64,000 nt of DNA. It comes from Caldilineales bacterium. Lineage in GTDB: Bacteria > Chloroflexota > Anaerolineae > J102. The notes under the pieces were generated by a model, which did no database searches, was not told the origin of the DNA, and worked only from the letters and a program-made list of their open reading frames with translations. This document shows positions 1 through 8,199 of this stretch, in pieces (positions within the stretch are counted from its first letter, which is position 1; every line of letters starts with the position of its first letter). Made by a program: the position numbers and the translations under genes. The stretch is from positions 62,001 through 126,000 of the forward strand of contig JAIBAP010000002.1 of assembly GCA_019695115.1 (NCBI GenBank), in the 5' to 3' direction.

Positions 1-2837
1 ATGCCGGCCGCCCGGCGCATCACAGCCAGACTGAATTGCTGCCACTGCCACGGCCAGAAGAGCCGATAGATCCTGTCGGCGGCTGGGGTGGCGGTCGCCA
101 TGGCGGTGGCAGTGGGGGTGGGCGTGAGGGTGGGGGTGGCGCCATCGTCGGCCAGCTCAGACGACGGTGTCGATACGGGCGTGGCAGATAGTGACTCTGA
201 CGTGGGCGAAGGCGTGGCCGTGGCTGTGGCCTCCAGTTCGGGTGTGGCCGTTACGGTGGGCGTGATCCCATCTGGCGTCTCCGGCGTGGCTGTTGGGGTG
301 AGGTCGCTCGCGGAGAGGTCGCTCGCGGAGAGGTCGCTCGCGGAGAGGTCGCTCGCGGATTGGCTGGTTGGGACGGCATCCTGCAGGCCAGCGACGACGC
401 GAGTGGGGGTGCGCGTGGGCCGGCGGGTGGGGGTGCGGGTGGGGGTGGGGGTTTTGGTCGGCCGGCGGGTGGGGGTGGCGGTGGCGCCGGGCGTGGCGGT
501 GGGCGTCTTGGTGGGTCGGCGGGTGGGGGTGACGGTCGAGGTGGCCCCGATGGCGCGGGTGGGTGTGGCGGTCGAGGTGGCGCCAATGGTGCGGGTGGGT
601 GTGGCGGTCGGGGTGACCAGGGTGAAGCGAACCGTGAGTATCGGGTGCTGGTCGGCAGGTGAGGCTTCGCGCGAGGCGAGGCTGTATTGCACCGCATCGG
701 CGCTGGTGGCGGCCAGCACCACGCCGAAATTCGCCGCCGGGTTGCTCTGCCAGCCGCGCGCAGCCGCGGTCACATCGAACGTCGTCCACCCAGTCGCAGC
801 CAGGGTGGCGGACGAAAGGGCCGTGCTCTCGCGGTCGCCCGCACCGGCAGCCAGCGGCGCCGACCACGGTTGACCCGTTTTGGCGATGTTGGCGGTCGCC
901 TGCGTCTCCTCCCAGGCGCGCAGCAGCCGATAGGCCGCGGCTGTCAACGAGTTGGCGTTGGTGCGGCCAGCCGTGAAGACTGCCAGTTCGGCCTGGGTGA
1001 TGGCGGCATTGGCCGGCAGGGCGCTGAGATCGAAGCGGAACAGAGCCGGCATCACGCCCGGACGTAAGGCGGCGATGGTGCTGCCGCCGTAGTTGGTATC
1101 GGGGTTCCAGGAACTGAGGTAGGTGTCGGCCACCGGCGCCACGACCAGGGTCCCCGAGGTGTTGGGCGTGGCTGTGCGGGTGGCGGTGGCCGTCACCGTC
1201 ACGGTTGGCGACGGCGTCGAGGTAGGCACGATGAGCGACACGCTGACCAGGCGCGGATCGGCGTCGATGGTGATGCTCACCGAAGCGTTGCGGCTTCCGT
1301 CCAGGTCGCCGGCCCCGCCATCGGCGATGTACTGCACCCCGCCGAGCTTGTCGACCACATTCAAAGCCCCGCCGGCCGCGGGCAGAGGAAAGGCTTGCTG
1401 TTTGGAGGTCTCGGTGGTCACCCAGATGACGGTCTTGATCTGCTCGTTGACAAGGAAGTCATAGCCCATGACATCGCTGGCATAGTCGCGGCGCACCGTG
1501 CGGAATTGGGCGCCGGCCAGGTGGGTCGTCATGGCTTGAAAAGCTGTGTAGCTGAGTTTGGGCGTCAGGTCTGCGCGCAGCAGACCGTGCGAGTAAGGGA
1601 GCCAGGCCTCATCCACGGCCTGCAGCCAGATGATGGGGTAAATGTCGGTGGACATGGACTGGACGTACAGCTCCCAGACCAGGCGGGCCGTGAGATTCTC
1701 GCTCAGCTTGGCGTCTTGCTCTGGGTCATCGGCGTCGGTGGGATGGCCAAGCTCGGTGATCAGGAGCGGCTTGCTGACGCCATAGGCGGCCGCTATCTGG
1801 CGCAGACGCTCGGCTTTGCGCACGACGCCGTTGTCGTAGCGGTCCGACGTCCTCCACGACCCCTTCCAGCCTTCGAAGTAGTGGAAGTTGATCATGTCGA
1901 AGTAGGGGCCGCCGCCCGCGGCCAGGATGTCATTGAGGAAGTTGGGGTCGAAGAGACCGATAGGGGTGAACCAATCGAACGCCAGCCCGGTGAGGAGCAC
2001 TTTCACCTGGGGGTTGGCAGCTTTCATGGCCGGGTAGACTTCCTTGAGCATGGCGGCATAGGCGGCGCCGCCGGCGCCGGCGGCGTGATTGGGATGGGTG
2101 GCTCCCCAACACCCACCCAGCCACGGATAGTTGACCGGGTCGCCGTTGTCGGCTTCGTTGTACAGTGACCAGTGCAATACATAGTAAGGCGCCACACTGT
2201 AACGAGCGACCGCCGCTTTGAGGAAGTTGGCCAGGCTGGTGCGGCCCGCTGGATAGAGCGGACCGCAGCGCAAGAGCGCAGTCCAGGAAGGGTTGCCGTT
2301 GACCGTGATCGTGACCCGGTATCCCAGGTTGACAAGATTGGTCAGACGGGCGTCGAGCCTCGACCAGTCGTACTGCCCCGGTTGTCGTTCGATCTCATCC
2401 CACTGGATGTGGATCTGCGCCCATTTGGCGCCGGCAGTCGCCAACTGCGGGCCGCCCACCGCTTGATCGCCGGCGAAGACGAAATAGGCGCCAAAGGGAC
2501 CGGCAGCGGAGGGCGGTGGGGGGGTGGGGGTGCGGGTGGCAGTGGCCTGTGGGGTGGGTGTGGCGGTGAGCTGGCGGGTGGGGGTGCGGGTGGCCGTAGC
2601 CCGGCGGGTGGGGGTGCGGGTAGGGGTGCGGGTGGCCGTGGGCCGCCTGGTGGGCGTGCGGGTGGGGGTGCTGGTGGCCTGGATCGCCGCCGGGGCGGAG
2701 GGATCACCTCCCCCAGATTGCCCGTTGCTGCGCGTGAATGCCCCAAAGGCCAGCCAGAGCACGAGCAGCAGGCCAACGCCAAGTAGCAGGCGGCGGATGC
2801 TCTGAAGAAATGTCGAACGATCGGGAGAGAGAAACAT
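1..2837 (-). CDS. Partial secreted/membrane-anchored clan GH-A-like glycoside hydrolase with DNRLRE/CBM96-like module
   Basis: The reading frame starts at ATG 2837 and is open to the left edge, so about 945 residues are visible and the C-terminus is missing. A basic N-terminus and a hydrophobic segment (about residues 18-35) suggest a signal anchor. A Thr-Pro-Arg linker follows (about 55-105), then a TIM-barrel-like domain with YNEAD near residue 226 and LLITELGHP near 361. These fit the acid/base and nucleophile glutamates of clan GH-A (seen motifs, inferred function). Residues about 565-735 read like a DNRLRE/CBM96 module (VVAPVADTYLSSWNP..., ALFRFDLSAL). A second Thr-Pro-rich region contains four tandem DLSAS units. 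It probably acts on polysaccharide outside the cell; the substrate is unknown. The start lies 23 bp downstream of a MITE-like repeat. Confidence 0.7.
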   Translation of the reverse strand, partial: MFLSPDRSTFLQSIRRLLLGVGLLLVLWLAFGAFTRSNGQSGGGDPSAPAAIQATSTPTRTPTRRPTATRTPTRTPTRRATATRTPTRQLTATPTPQATATRTPTPPPPSAAGPFGAYFVFAGDQAVGGPQLATAGAKWAQIHIQWDEIERQPGQYDWSRLDARLTNLVNLGYRVTITVNGNPSWTALLRCGPLYPAGRTSLANFLKAAVARYSVAPYYVLHWSLYNEADNGDPVNYPWLGGCWGATHPNHAAGAGGAAYAAMLKEVYPAMKAANPQVKVLLTGLAFDWFTPIGLFDPNFLNDILAAGGGPYFDMINFHYFEGWKGSWRTSDRYDNGVVRKAERLRQIAAAYGVSKPLLITELGHPTDADDPEQDAKLSENLTARLVWELYVQSMSTDIYPIIWLQAVDEAWLPYSHGLLRADLTPKLSYTAFQAMTTHLAGAQFRTVRRDYASDVMGYDFLVNEQIKTVIWVTTETSKQQAFPLPAAGGALNVVDKLGGVQYIADGGAGDLDGSRNASVSITIDADPRLVSVSLIVPTSTPSPTVTVTATATRTATPNTSGTLVVAPVADTYLSSWNPDTNYGGSTIAALRPGVMPALFRFDLSALPANAAITQAELAVFTAGRTNANSLTAAAYRLLRAWEETQATANIAKTGQPWSAPLAAGAGDRESTALSSATLAATGWTTFDVTAAARGWQSNPAANFGVVLAATSADAVQYSLASREASPADQHPILTVRFTLVTPTATPTRTIGATSTATPTRAIGATSTVTPTRRPTKTPTATPGATATPTRRPTKTPTPTRTPTRRPTRTPTRVVAGLQDAVPTSQSASDLSASDLSASDLSASDLTPTATPETPDGITPTVTATPELEATATATPSPTSESLSATPVSTPSSELADDGATPTLTPTPTATAMATATPAADRIYRLFWPWQWQQFSLAVMRRAAG
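301..360. repeat. Four tandem 15-bp coding repeats (SASDL units)
   Basis: Four consecutive copies of a 15-bp unit (aggtcgctcgcggag; the last copy differs in its final base) lie inside the Thr-Pro-rich C-terminal part of the partial glycoside-hydrolase-like gene. They encode repeated Ser-Ala-Ser-Asp-Leu in the minus-strand frame. The near identity of the copies suggests recent expansion by slippage. Confidence 0.9.
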
Positions 2838-2859
2838 CGGAAATGCCTCCGTTTGCAGC

Positions 2860-2993
2860 TATTGATCGCTAGGTTGATTTGTTATGAAGGTCGTGAACCG
2901 TGAAGCGTGAAACGTGAGAAAACGTCGGCGATTTTCACGCATCACGCATCACGTTTCAGGACCGAGTATCATTTCTTTATCTAGCCATCTATA
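2860..2993 (-). repeat. MITE-like 135-bp repeat, copy A (inverted relative to copy B)
   Basis: Read on the minus strand, this 134-bp stretch matches 20074-20208 with about seven differences. Its ends form an imperfect terminal inverted repeat (TATAGATGGCTAG at one end, TATTGATCGCTAG read inward from the other; 11 of 13 match). The interior holds 7-bp units of the cgtgatg/cgtgaaa type in opposed orientation, so a long hairpin can form. It lies between the glycerate kinase gene and the partial glycoside hydrolase gene, in the probable promoter region of the latter. Confidence 0.85.
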
Positions 2994-3056
2994 ATTGACC
3001 CAGCGTGAAAGAGAGCGAGGACTATAGCACCCGCGGCTGCGCCCGGCAAACCGGCG

Positions 3057-4439
3057 TCAGGTTGGGGTTTCGCCGAACTCGGCGGCGTGTGGGCTGCCTA
3101 CCAGCGCCAACACCAGGTCGTTGACGTTGGTGCGGGTGGGGCCGGTGCGCAGCAGGTCGCCGGCGGCGGCCAGAAAGGGGTAGGCGTCGTGACGGCGCAG
3201 GTGGTCGGTCGCATCCAATCCCACGGCCAGCCCACGAGCGACTGTGCCGCCATCGACGATGCCGCCGGCGGCGTCGGTGGGGCCGTCGCTGCCATCGCTG
3301 CCCAGGCTGACCACCGTGACGCCGTCGTTGCCAGCCAGGGCGAGGGCGGCGGCCAGGGCCAGCTCCTGGTTGCGCCCGCCACGGCCGGGATGGGGGCAGT
3401 CGGCGAGGGTGACGGTGGTCTCGCCACCCAGGATAAGGCAGGCGGGTGGGGCCAGGGGGCGATGGTGGGTCTGCACCTCGCGGGCCAGGGCGACGATGAA
3501 CTTGGCCGCTTCGCGCGCCTCGCCTTCGAGGAAGGTCGTCAGAATCAGGGCGTGATAGCCCTGCCGTTCGGCTTCGATCCGGGCTGCCTCGGCGGCGATG
3601 GCGTTGTCGGCCACGACGACGGTCTGGCTTTGGGCGAAGATGGGGTCGCCGGGTTTGGGCGTTTCGGGCAGGGCGCCGTCGCGCCCGGCCGCCAATCGCT
3701 GCCGAACGGCGGCGGGTAGGCGCCCGGCCAGGTTGTATCGTTCCACCACCGCCCAGGCCTCGGCCCAAGTGCTGGGGTCGGGCGATGTGGGGCCAGAGGC
3801 GATGGCGTCGAGCGGGCTGCCGACCACGTCCGAGAGCACGAGGGTAAGGCAGGTGGCCGGGGCGATGGCTCGCGCCAGTTGCCCGCCTTTGACCAGCGAC
3901 AGCCGTTTGCGCAGGGTGTTGATGGCGCGGATGCTGGCGCCAGAGGCCAGCAGCAGGTCGGTGGTGGCTTGCAGATCGGCCAGGGTCAGACCGGGGGCGA
4001 GGGCTTCCAGCAGGGCCGAGCCGCCGCCCGAAAGCAGGCAGATGACCAGGTCGTCCGGCCCAGCTTGCTCGGCCCGGCGCAACACCTCGGCCCCGACCTC
4101 CAACCCGGCCTGGTCGGGCGTGGGATGGCCGGCCTCGACCAGGCGCAGGGGCGCGGCCACCTGGCCGGAGGCAAGTGTGTGCTCATATTTGACGACCACA
4201 AAACCATCGTCGATATGGTCGCCGAGGACCTCCGCCACGGCCTGGGCCATTGGCGCGCCCGCCTTGCCGGCCCCGATGACGATGAGGCGCCGGAACGCAG
4301 CCAGGTCGTAGCTGCGGTCGCGGACGATGAGCGTTTCGCCCTGGCGGTGGAGCGCACGGCGTACGGCCGCCGCCGGATCGACGGCAGCGAGGGCGGCGGC
4401 GAGGATGGGTGGGATGGGGGAGTCAGGCCGGGGTGGCAT
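3057..4439 (-). CDS. Glycerate 2-kinase (MOFRL family)
   Basis: The 460-residue product has the full length of the GckA/TtuD/MOFRL glycerate 2-kinases, which phosphorylate D-glycerate to 2-phosphoglycerate in the cytoplasm. Visible family marks are the N-terminal VIGAGKAG loop (about residue 55), LLSGGGSALLE (about 140), NTLRKRLSLVKGG (about 175), LSDVVGSPLDAIASGPT (about 205) and the C-terminal GRGGRNQELAL plus SDGSDGPTDAAGG. The ATG at 4439 is preceded by a clear GGAGAAGG ribosome binding site. The gene follows the G5/3D gene by 17 bp on the same strand, so they are probably cotranscribed, although the functions are not obviously linked. Confidence 0.92.
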   Translation of the reverse strand: MPPRPDSPIPPILAAALAAVDPAAAVRRALHRQGETLIVRDRSYDLAAFRRLIVIGAGKAGAPMAQAVAEVLGDHIDDGFVVVKYEHTLASGQVAAPLRLVEAGHPTPDQAGLEVGAEVLRRAEQAGPDDLVICLLSGGGSALLEALAPGLTLADLQATTDLLLASGASIRAINTLRKRLSLVKGGQLARAIAPATCLTLVLSDVVGSPLDAIASGPTSPDPSTWAEAWAVVERYNLAGRLPAAVRQRLAAGRDGALPETPKPGDPIFAQSQTVVVADNAIAAEAARIEAERQGYHALILTTFLEGEAREAAKFIVALAREVQTHHRPLAPPACLILGGETTVTLADCPHPGRGGRNQELALAAALALAGNDGVTVVSLGSDGSDGPTDAAGGIVDGGTVARGLAVGLDATDHLRRHDAYPFLAAAGDLLRTGPTRTNVNDLVLALVGSPHAAEFGETPT

Positions 4440-4456
4440 GTCGCCTTCTCCACACC

Positions 4457-5989
4457 CTATCGCCGCCGATCAGGAAAGCGCGGGTAATTGGGCAAAAGGT
4501 AGGGGATGGTGTAGGCGGGCGGGGGCGGCCACAGCAGGTAGATGTCCGTCCACCAGTGCCAGGGCTGATAATTGGCGTCATTATAGCCCAGATCGATGAA
4601 GCGCCCGTTGACTCCTCCGCCGGTGTCGGCGGCCAGGCCGATGCCGTAGCCGGGGATGTACATCTGGCTGCGCATGGGAATGATGCTTGGATCGACGGCC
4701 ACCAGCCCCTTGTCCAGCGGCAAACCGATGCGGGTGCGACCGTACCACGGCGCCGAGGGCGACGTGCCCGAACGGGCAGGGCTGTAGGCGGTAGTGTACA
4801 CCCGCATCTTGCGCCAGTAGGTGATGGGGCCGTCGGGCGTTTCCAGGGTCAGCGGCTCGATCTTGCGGCCAAAGGCGATGACCTTGTTCTGGGGCGCGGA
4901 GGCCTGCCATTGGTCCTCCAGCCGGCGCTCCACCTCGGCCCCGTCTTCGTAGCGGATACGGTGCCGTTTGCGCAGCACGCCCTCGCTGCCGGGATGGACG
5001 AGGCGTTGTTGGTCGATGGCCAGGTTGTCATCACCGACATAGACGACCTGAAACGGCAGGTGCTGTTCTTCGTAGACCACATCCTCGCGCACCCGCGTCA
5101 CCCGGATCTGGGCATGGGGCCGCAGGCGGGCGTGCAGCGGCGGTGCCACGCGATCCAGCCCGACCAGGGCCACGCCCATCTCGGCCAGGGCATCGCCCAC
5201 CGTGTCCTGGCGGGTGCGCGTCGACAGCCTGCGCCCATCCACCTGCACTTCGACGGGCAGCGAGCGCCAGATCACCAGGCTTTGGCCGGCCTGCACGCGG
5301 CTGCCCAGGGCCGGGAAGACGACATCGCCCTCGTAGACAGGGATGCCGGCCGCCGCCAATGCCCCGCCAACCGTAGTCGCCAGCGTCTCGAAACGGATCG
5401 GGGCCTGATGGCCATCCAGCAGCAGCACCGGAACCGCCCGCTCGATGCTCAGCGACAGGGGCGGCGTTGTCTGCTGCCAGGTGGGATGGCGGCGACCGTC
5501 GGCTTCGCCCAGCCAGACGGCCGGGGGCAGGGCGGTCTCTCTCTCTGCCACCTGGCCCTGCAACCGCAGCCGGTCGTTGTCTCCCAGCAGGATGCCTTGC
5601 TCGGTCAGGAAGTCGCCGGCGGTGGCGGCGTGCGTCCATGCCTCAGCCGAATAGCCGTCGGCGGTCAACAGCACCGGCCTTGCCCGTTCGATGATCACCC
5701 CTGCCCCCGCCGCCATCTCGCCTGCCGGCAGCGTCAGCCGGTCTTCGGGGTGGGGATGATAGCCGATCTGCGCCCACAGTTGGCCGACGTCTCCGGCCCG
5801 GGTGCGCACAACCTGCTCCTGCCCATCGACGCTGATCGTGATCGGCTTCAGACTGCGCCAGTAGAGCCAGCCCGCAGCCGCAAGCGCAACCACTGCCAGC
5901 CCGATGACGGTCGCGCGCAGCCAGCCGGGCCGGTCGAGCCTGCGCCCGCCGGTCTTGGTCAGCGTGACGTCGGGGGAAGTCGTGGCCAT
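4457..5989 (-). CDS. G5/DUF348/3D-domain cell-wall protein (RpfB/YabE-like)
   Basis: The product is about 510 residues from ATG 5989. After a short basic N-terminus there is one membrane segment (about residues 27-45). Ubiquitin-like DUF348 repeats follow (ITISVDGQEQVVRTRAGD near the start and similar stretches later), then a G5-like region (VREDVVYEEQHLPFQVVY...GVLRKRHRIRYEDGAE) and a C-terminal 3D domain (VYTTAYSP..., GIGLAADTGGGVNGRFIDLG). The aspartates of the 3D fold (VAVDPSIIP, AADTGG, FIDLG) are present. This order is that of YabE/RpfB-type proteins that act on peptidoglycan outside the membrane. A longer in-frame extension to 6067 exists, but it translates the 7-bp repeat array, so the shorter start is preferred. 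Confidence 0.85.
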   Translation of the reverse strand: MATTSPDVTLTKTGGRRLDRPGWLRATVIGLAVVALAAAGWLYWRSLKPITISVDGQEQVVRTRAGDVGQLWAQIGYHPHPEDRLTLPAGEMAAGAGVIIERARPVLLTADGYSAEAWTHAATAGDFLTEQGILLGDNDRLRLQGQVAERETALPPAVWLGEADGRRHPTWQQTTPPLSLSIERAVPVLLLDGHQAPIRFETLATTVGGALAAAGIPVYEGDVVFPALGSRVQAGQSLVIWRSLPVEVQVDGRRLSTRTRQDTVGDALAEMGVALVGLDRVAPPLHARLRPHAQIRVTRVREDVVYEEQHLPFQVVYVGDDNLAIDQQRLVHPGSEGVLRKRHRIRYEDGAEVERRLEDQWQASAPQNKVIAFGRKIEPLTLETPDGPITYWRKMRVYTTAYSPARSGTSPSAPWYGRTRIGLPLDKGLVAVDPSIIPMRSQMYIPGYGIGLAADTGGGVNGRFIDLGYNDANYQPWHWWTDIYLLWPPPPAYTIPYLLPNYPRFPDRRR

Positions 5990-6004
5990 GTTTGGGAGTG
6001 GTTG

Positions 6005-6058
6005 CGTGGTGCGTGTTCCGTGTTCCGTATCGTTACGCAACACGCAACACGCAACACG
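6005..6058. repeat. Heptamer-array hairpin with TCGT loop, copy 1
   Basis: Two 25-bp arms (6005-6029 and 6034-6058), made of 7-bp units (cgtgttc on one side, acgcaac/cacgcaa on the other), pair with three mismatches around a TCGT tetraloop. A 32-bp part of it (6023-6054) is identical to 9802-9833. It lies between the M24 peptidase and the G5/3D gene. Confidence 0.85.
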
Positions 6059-6068
6059 CCCTACCATC

Positions 6069-7298
6069 TCAACTCATCGGAATTACCATCTCATAGCGGT
6101 AATTCGATAGATTGATGAGTTTGCCGTCTTCATCGAAAGCGATCGTGTCCTCGATGCGGATGCCCCAGCCTTCATCGGCGTCGTACACCCCCGGCTCGAC
6201 CGAGACGACATGGCCGGGCTGGAGGAGGGTGGTGTTGTCGGGCATGAGGTTGAGCGAGGGCGGCTCGTGGATGTCCAGGCCGACGCCGTGGCCCAGGCTG
6301 TGGGTGTAGCCCCGCTGTGTTTTTGGGTCCGAGCGGGTGGTGGGATAGCCCAGGTCCTCGAAGAAATCGCAGGTCAGGTCCTGGTAATCTCGGCACGGGG
6401 TTCCCACTTGCATCCGTTCCAGCACCAGGTCGAAGACGGTCTTGACCTGCCGCCAGCGTTGGGCCAGCGGTTCGGGCGCGTGGCCCAGGAAGAAAGTGCG
6501 GGTGAGGTCGTGGAAATAGCCGGTGGCGCGGTCGCGCGGGAAGATGTCGAAGACGATGCTCTCGCCCAGGCGCAGGGGCATGTCGTACCGGCCGGTGTTG
6601 TGCCCGATGGCGCCATCCCGGCCCGGACAGAAGATGTTTTCGTGGGCCTCGTCCAGGTTGCGGCGGGCCAGTTCCAGGCGGAGGTGAGCCTTGACATCGC
6701 CGACGGTGAAGGGCCGGCCATCCTGGCCAACCACCATGCCGTCGCGCACGGTCTGCGCCTGGATGAGGGCGATGACGCTATCCACCACTTCGCCTGTCTG
6801 TTGGCCCACGGCGGCCATGGCTGCCAGTTCGGCCTTGTCCTTGGTCTCGCGGGCGATGTGGAAGAGGCTGGGGTAGGTCTCGCCGACGATTTCCAGGTGG
6901 GGGTTGGCCGCGGCCAGGGCCTTGAGCAAGGTGTAGCTGTAGCCGATGTCGGCCGCGCCGTAGAATGCCACTCGCCCGCCCACGCCTTCATCGCGCATCA
7001 GGTCGGTCAGGCGGGCCACGGTGGCGGCAAAACGGTGATTGTTGTGCCTTTTGGTGTATTCGATGATGTCGTAGTCGGACCACATACGCACGCGATAGCC
7101 GGTGCTGGCGGCCAGTTCGCGCTCGATCACACTGGCAAAGAGCACCGGTTCGGCGTCGCGGCGGTGGAGGTAGAGGGCGCCTTCGAGCTTGACGCCGCCA
7201 GAGAGATAGGCCAGGTCGGTGCTGGTGTCGGTGTTGCCGAGGACGGCAATGGCATCGATCTGGCGTTCCTGCATGAGACGAGAAAGGTCTGATTTCAT
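6069..7298 (-). CDS. M24 family metallopeptidase (Xaa-Pro aminopeptidase-like)
   Basis: The 409-residue protein has a creatinase-type N-terminal domain and a C-terminal pita-bread domain. The five metal ligands of the M24 family can be placed: Asp in VFDIFPRD (about 249), Asp in YFHDLTRTFF, His in HSLGHGVGLDIHEPP (about 336), Glu in SVEPGVY (about 367) and Glu in RIEDT (about 380). It is expected to be a cytoplasmic di-metal aminopeptidase that removes N-terminal residues ahead of proline. The exact substrate cannot be told from sequence, and a dipeptidase is possible. The start ATG at 7298 is preceded by a repeat array and lacks a clear Shine-Dalgarno sequence. Confidence 0.9.
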   Translation of the reverse strand: MKSDLSRLMQERQIDAIAVLGNTDTSTDLAYLSGGVKLEGALYLHRRDAEPVLFASVIERELAASTGYRVRMWSDYDIIEYTKRHNNHRFAATVARLTDLMRDEGVGGRVAFYGAADIGYSYTLLKALAAANPHLEIVGETYPSLFHIARETKDKAELAAMAAVGQQTGEVVDSVIALIQAQTVRDGMVVGQDGRPFTVGDVKAHLRLELARRNLDEAHENIFCPGRDGAIGHNTGRYDMPLRLGESIVFDIFPRDRATGYFHDLTRTFFLGHAPEPLAQRWRQVKTVFDLVLERMQVGTPCRDYQDLTCDFFEDLGYPTTRSDPKTQRGYTHSLGHGVGLDIHEPPSLNLMPDNTTLLQPGHVVSVEPGVYDADEGWGIRIEDTIAFDEDGKLINLSNYRYEMVIPMS

Positions 7299-7302
7299 AG
7301 GG

Positions 7303-7470
7303 TGAATGGGAATTGCGGATTGCGGATCTGGCGTCAGTTATTGGTGATTGGTTATTGCATCTGTGACCTGCGACCTGCCACCTGCGACTTGCGATCCTTC
7401 GTTTCACTCAGGACAAGCTCTGCCACCTGCGATCCTTCGTTTCACTCAGGACAGGCTCTGCCACCTGCGA
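7303..7470. repeat. Compound heptamer array with a 38-bp tandem duplication
   Basis: The junction between the methyltransferase and peptidase genes is filled with 7-bp-period units (gaattgc/ggattgc, gttattg, ctgcgac/ctgccac/cttgcga). Inside it, 7391-7428 and 7429-7466 are two back-to-back 38-bp copies with one mismatch, each beginning gcgatccttcgtttcactca. No coding sequence is visible. Confidence 0.85.
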
Positions 7471-7471
7471 C

Positions 7472-8086
7472 TTACTCCCCTTTGCGCGCCAACAGCGACG
7501 AAGTGCAATCGCTTCGCCTCTGGCTATCGGGCGGCAGGCGACGATCTTCGTAGGCCAGGATCTGCCAGCCGGGGAACGTCGCCAGCAGTTCGCCGGGCTG
7601 GAGCAGGTAGGCGGGGTTGTCGTCGGGTTGGAGGCGCAACAGGTCGGTGTGGAAGGTGGTGTAGAGGATGAGACCGCCCGGTTTCAGCGCCTCCCGCAGC
7701 GCCGGCAACAGGCTGCGTTCCAGGTAGAGCGAGACGAGCGCCAGGTCATAGGTCTCCGGTTGGGGGCGCCAGCGGGTGAGGTCGGCGTGCAGGGGGCGGA
7801 TGTGCTGGCCCAGGCTGCGTTCGGCGGCGGCGGCGGCCAGCTTCGCCAAGGCCACGGCGCTGACGTCGACGGCATCCACCTCATAGCCCAGCCCTGCCAG
7901 CCACAGACTGTGCCGTCCGACCCCACAGGCGACATCCAGCGCCCGACCGCCCTGCAAATACGGTTGCTGTGCTGCGATCCAGGGCAGAATCTCATGCGAG
8001 GGGGGGCCGTGTCCGGCCAGATAGCGTTCGTCCCATCGTTGTTGATCGGCGTTGAGAACCACGCCCGCAGGAAGTTGAGAAGTCAT
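7472..8086 (-). CDS. Class I SAM-dependent methyltransferase (TehB/UbiE-like)
   Basis: A product of about 204 residues with a Rossmann-type methyltransferase core. Motif I is ALDVACGVGRHSLWLAGLG (about residue 50), followed by VDAVDVS (acidic residue of strand 2) and LALVSLYLERSLLPALREALKPGGLILYTTF (motifs around strands 4-5). It resembles small TehB/thiopurine-type methyltransferases; the substrate is unknown. ATG 8086 was chosen because a TAGAAT -10-like box ends 8 nt upstream, which would give a nearly leaderless mRNA. ATG 8104 in the same frame is an alternative. It is divergent from the aldehyde dehydrogenase gene. Confidence 0.82.
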   Translation of the reverse strand: MTSQLPAGVVLNADQQRWDERYLAGHGPPSHEILPWIAAQQPYLQGGRALDVACGVGRHSLWLAGLGYEVDAVDVSAVALAKLAAAAAERSLGQHIRPLHADLTRWRPQPETYDLALVSLYLERSLLPALREALKPGGLILYTTFHTDLLRLQPDDNPAYLLQPGELLATFPGWQILAYEDRRLPPDSQRRSDCTSSLLARKGE

Positions 8087-8199
8087 AGGTGCCGATTCTA
8101 GCATGGTTGCGGTAAAATAGGGAACCGGCCTGCGGGCCACAGCCCCGAATCATCCAGACTCAGCGTCGAGTCATCCATCCAACGCAGGAGTTCGCCTCC

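Noticed and set aside
88-873. Plus-strand frame coding a Val/Gly-rich protein
   Set aside because: It is the complement of the Thr-Pro-Arg repeats of the partial glycoside-hydrolase-like gene.
4409-6115. A 568-codon open frame on the plus strand opposite the G5/3D protein gene
   Set aside because: The product has no recognisable domain and the composition of a reverse-complement reading. The minus-strand gene has clear domains across the full length. Similar long opposite-strand frames at 8098-9753, 17906-19945 and 20834-22405 were rejected for the same reason.
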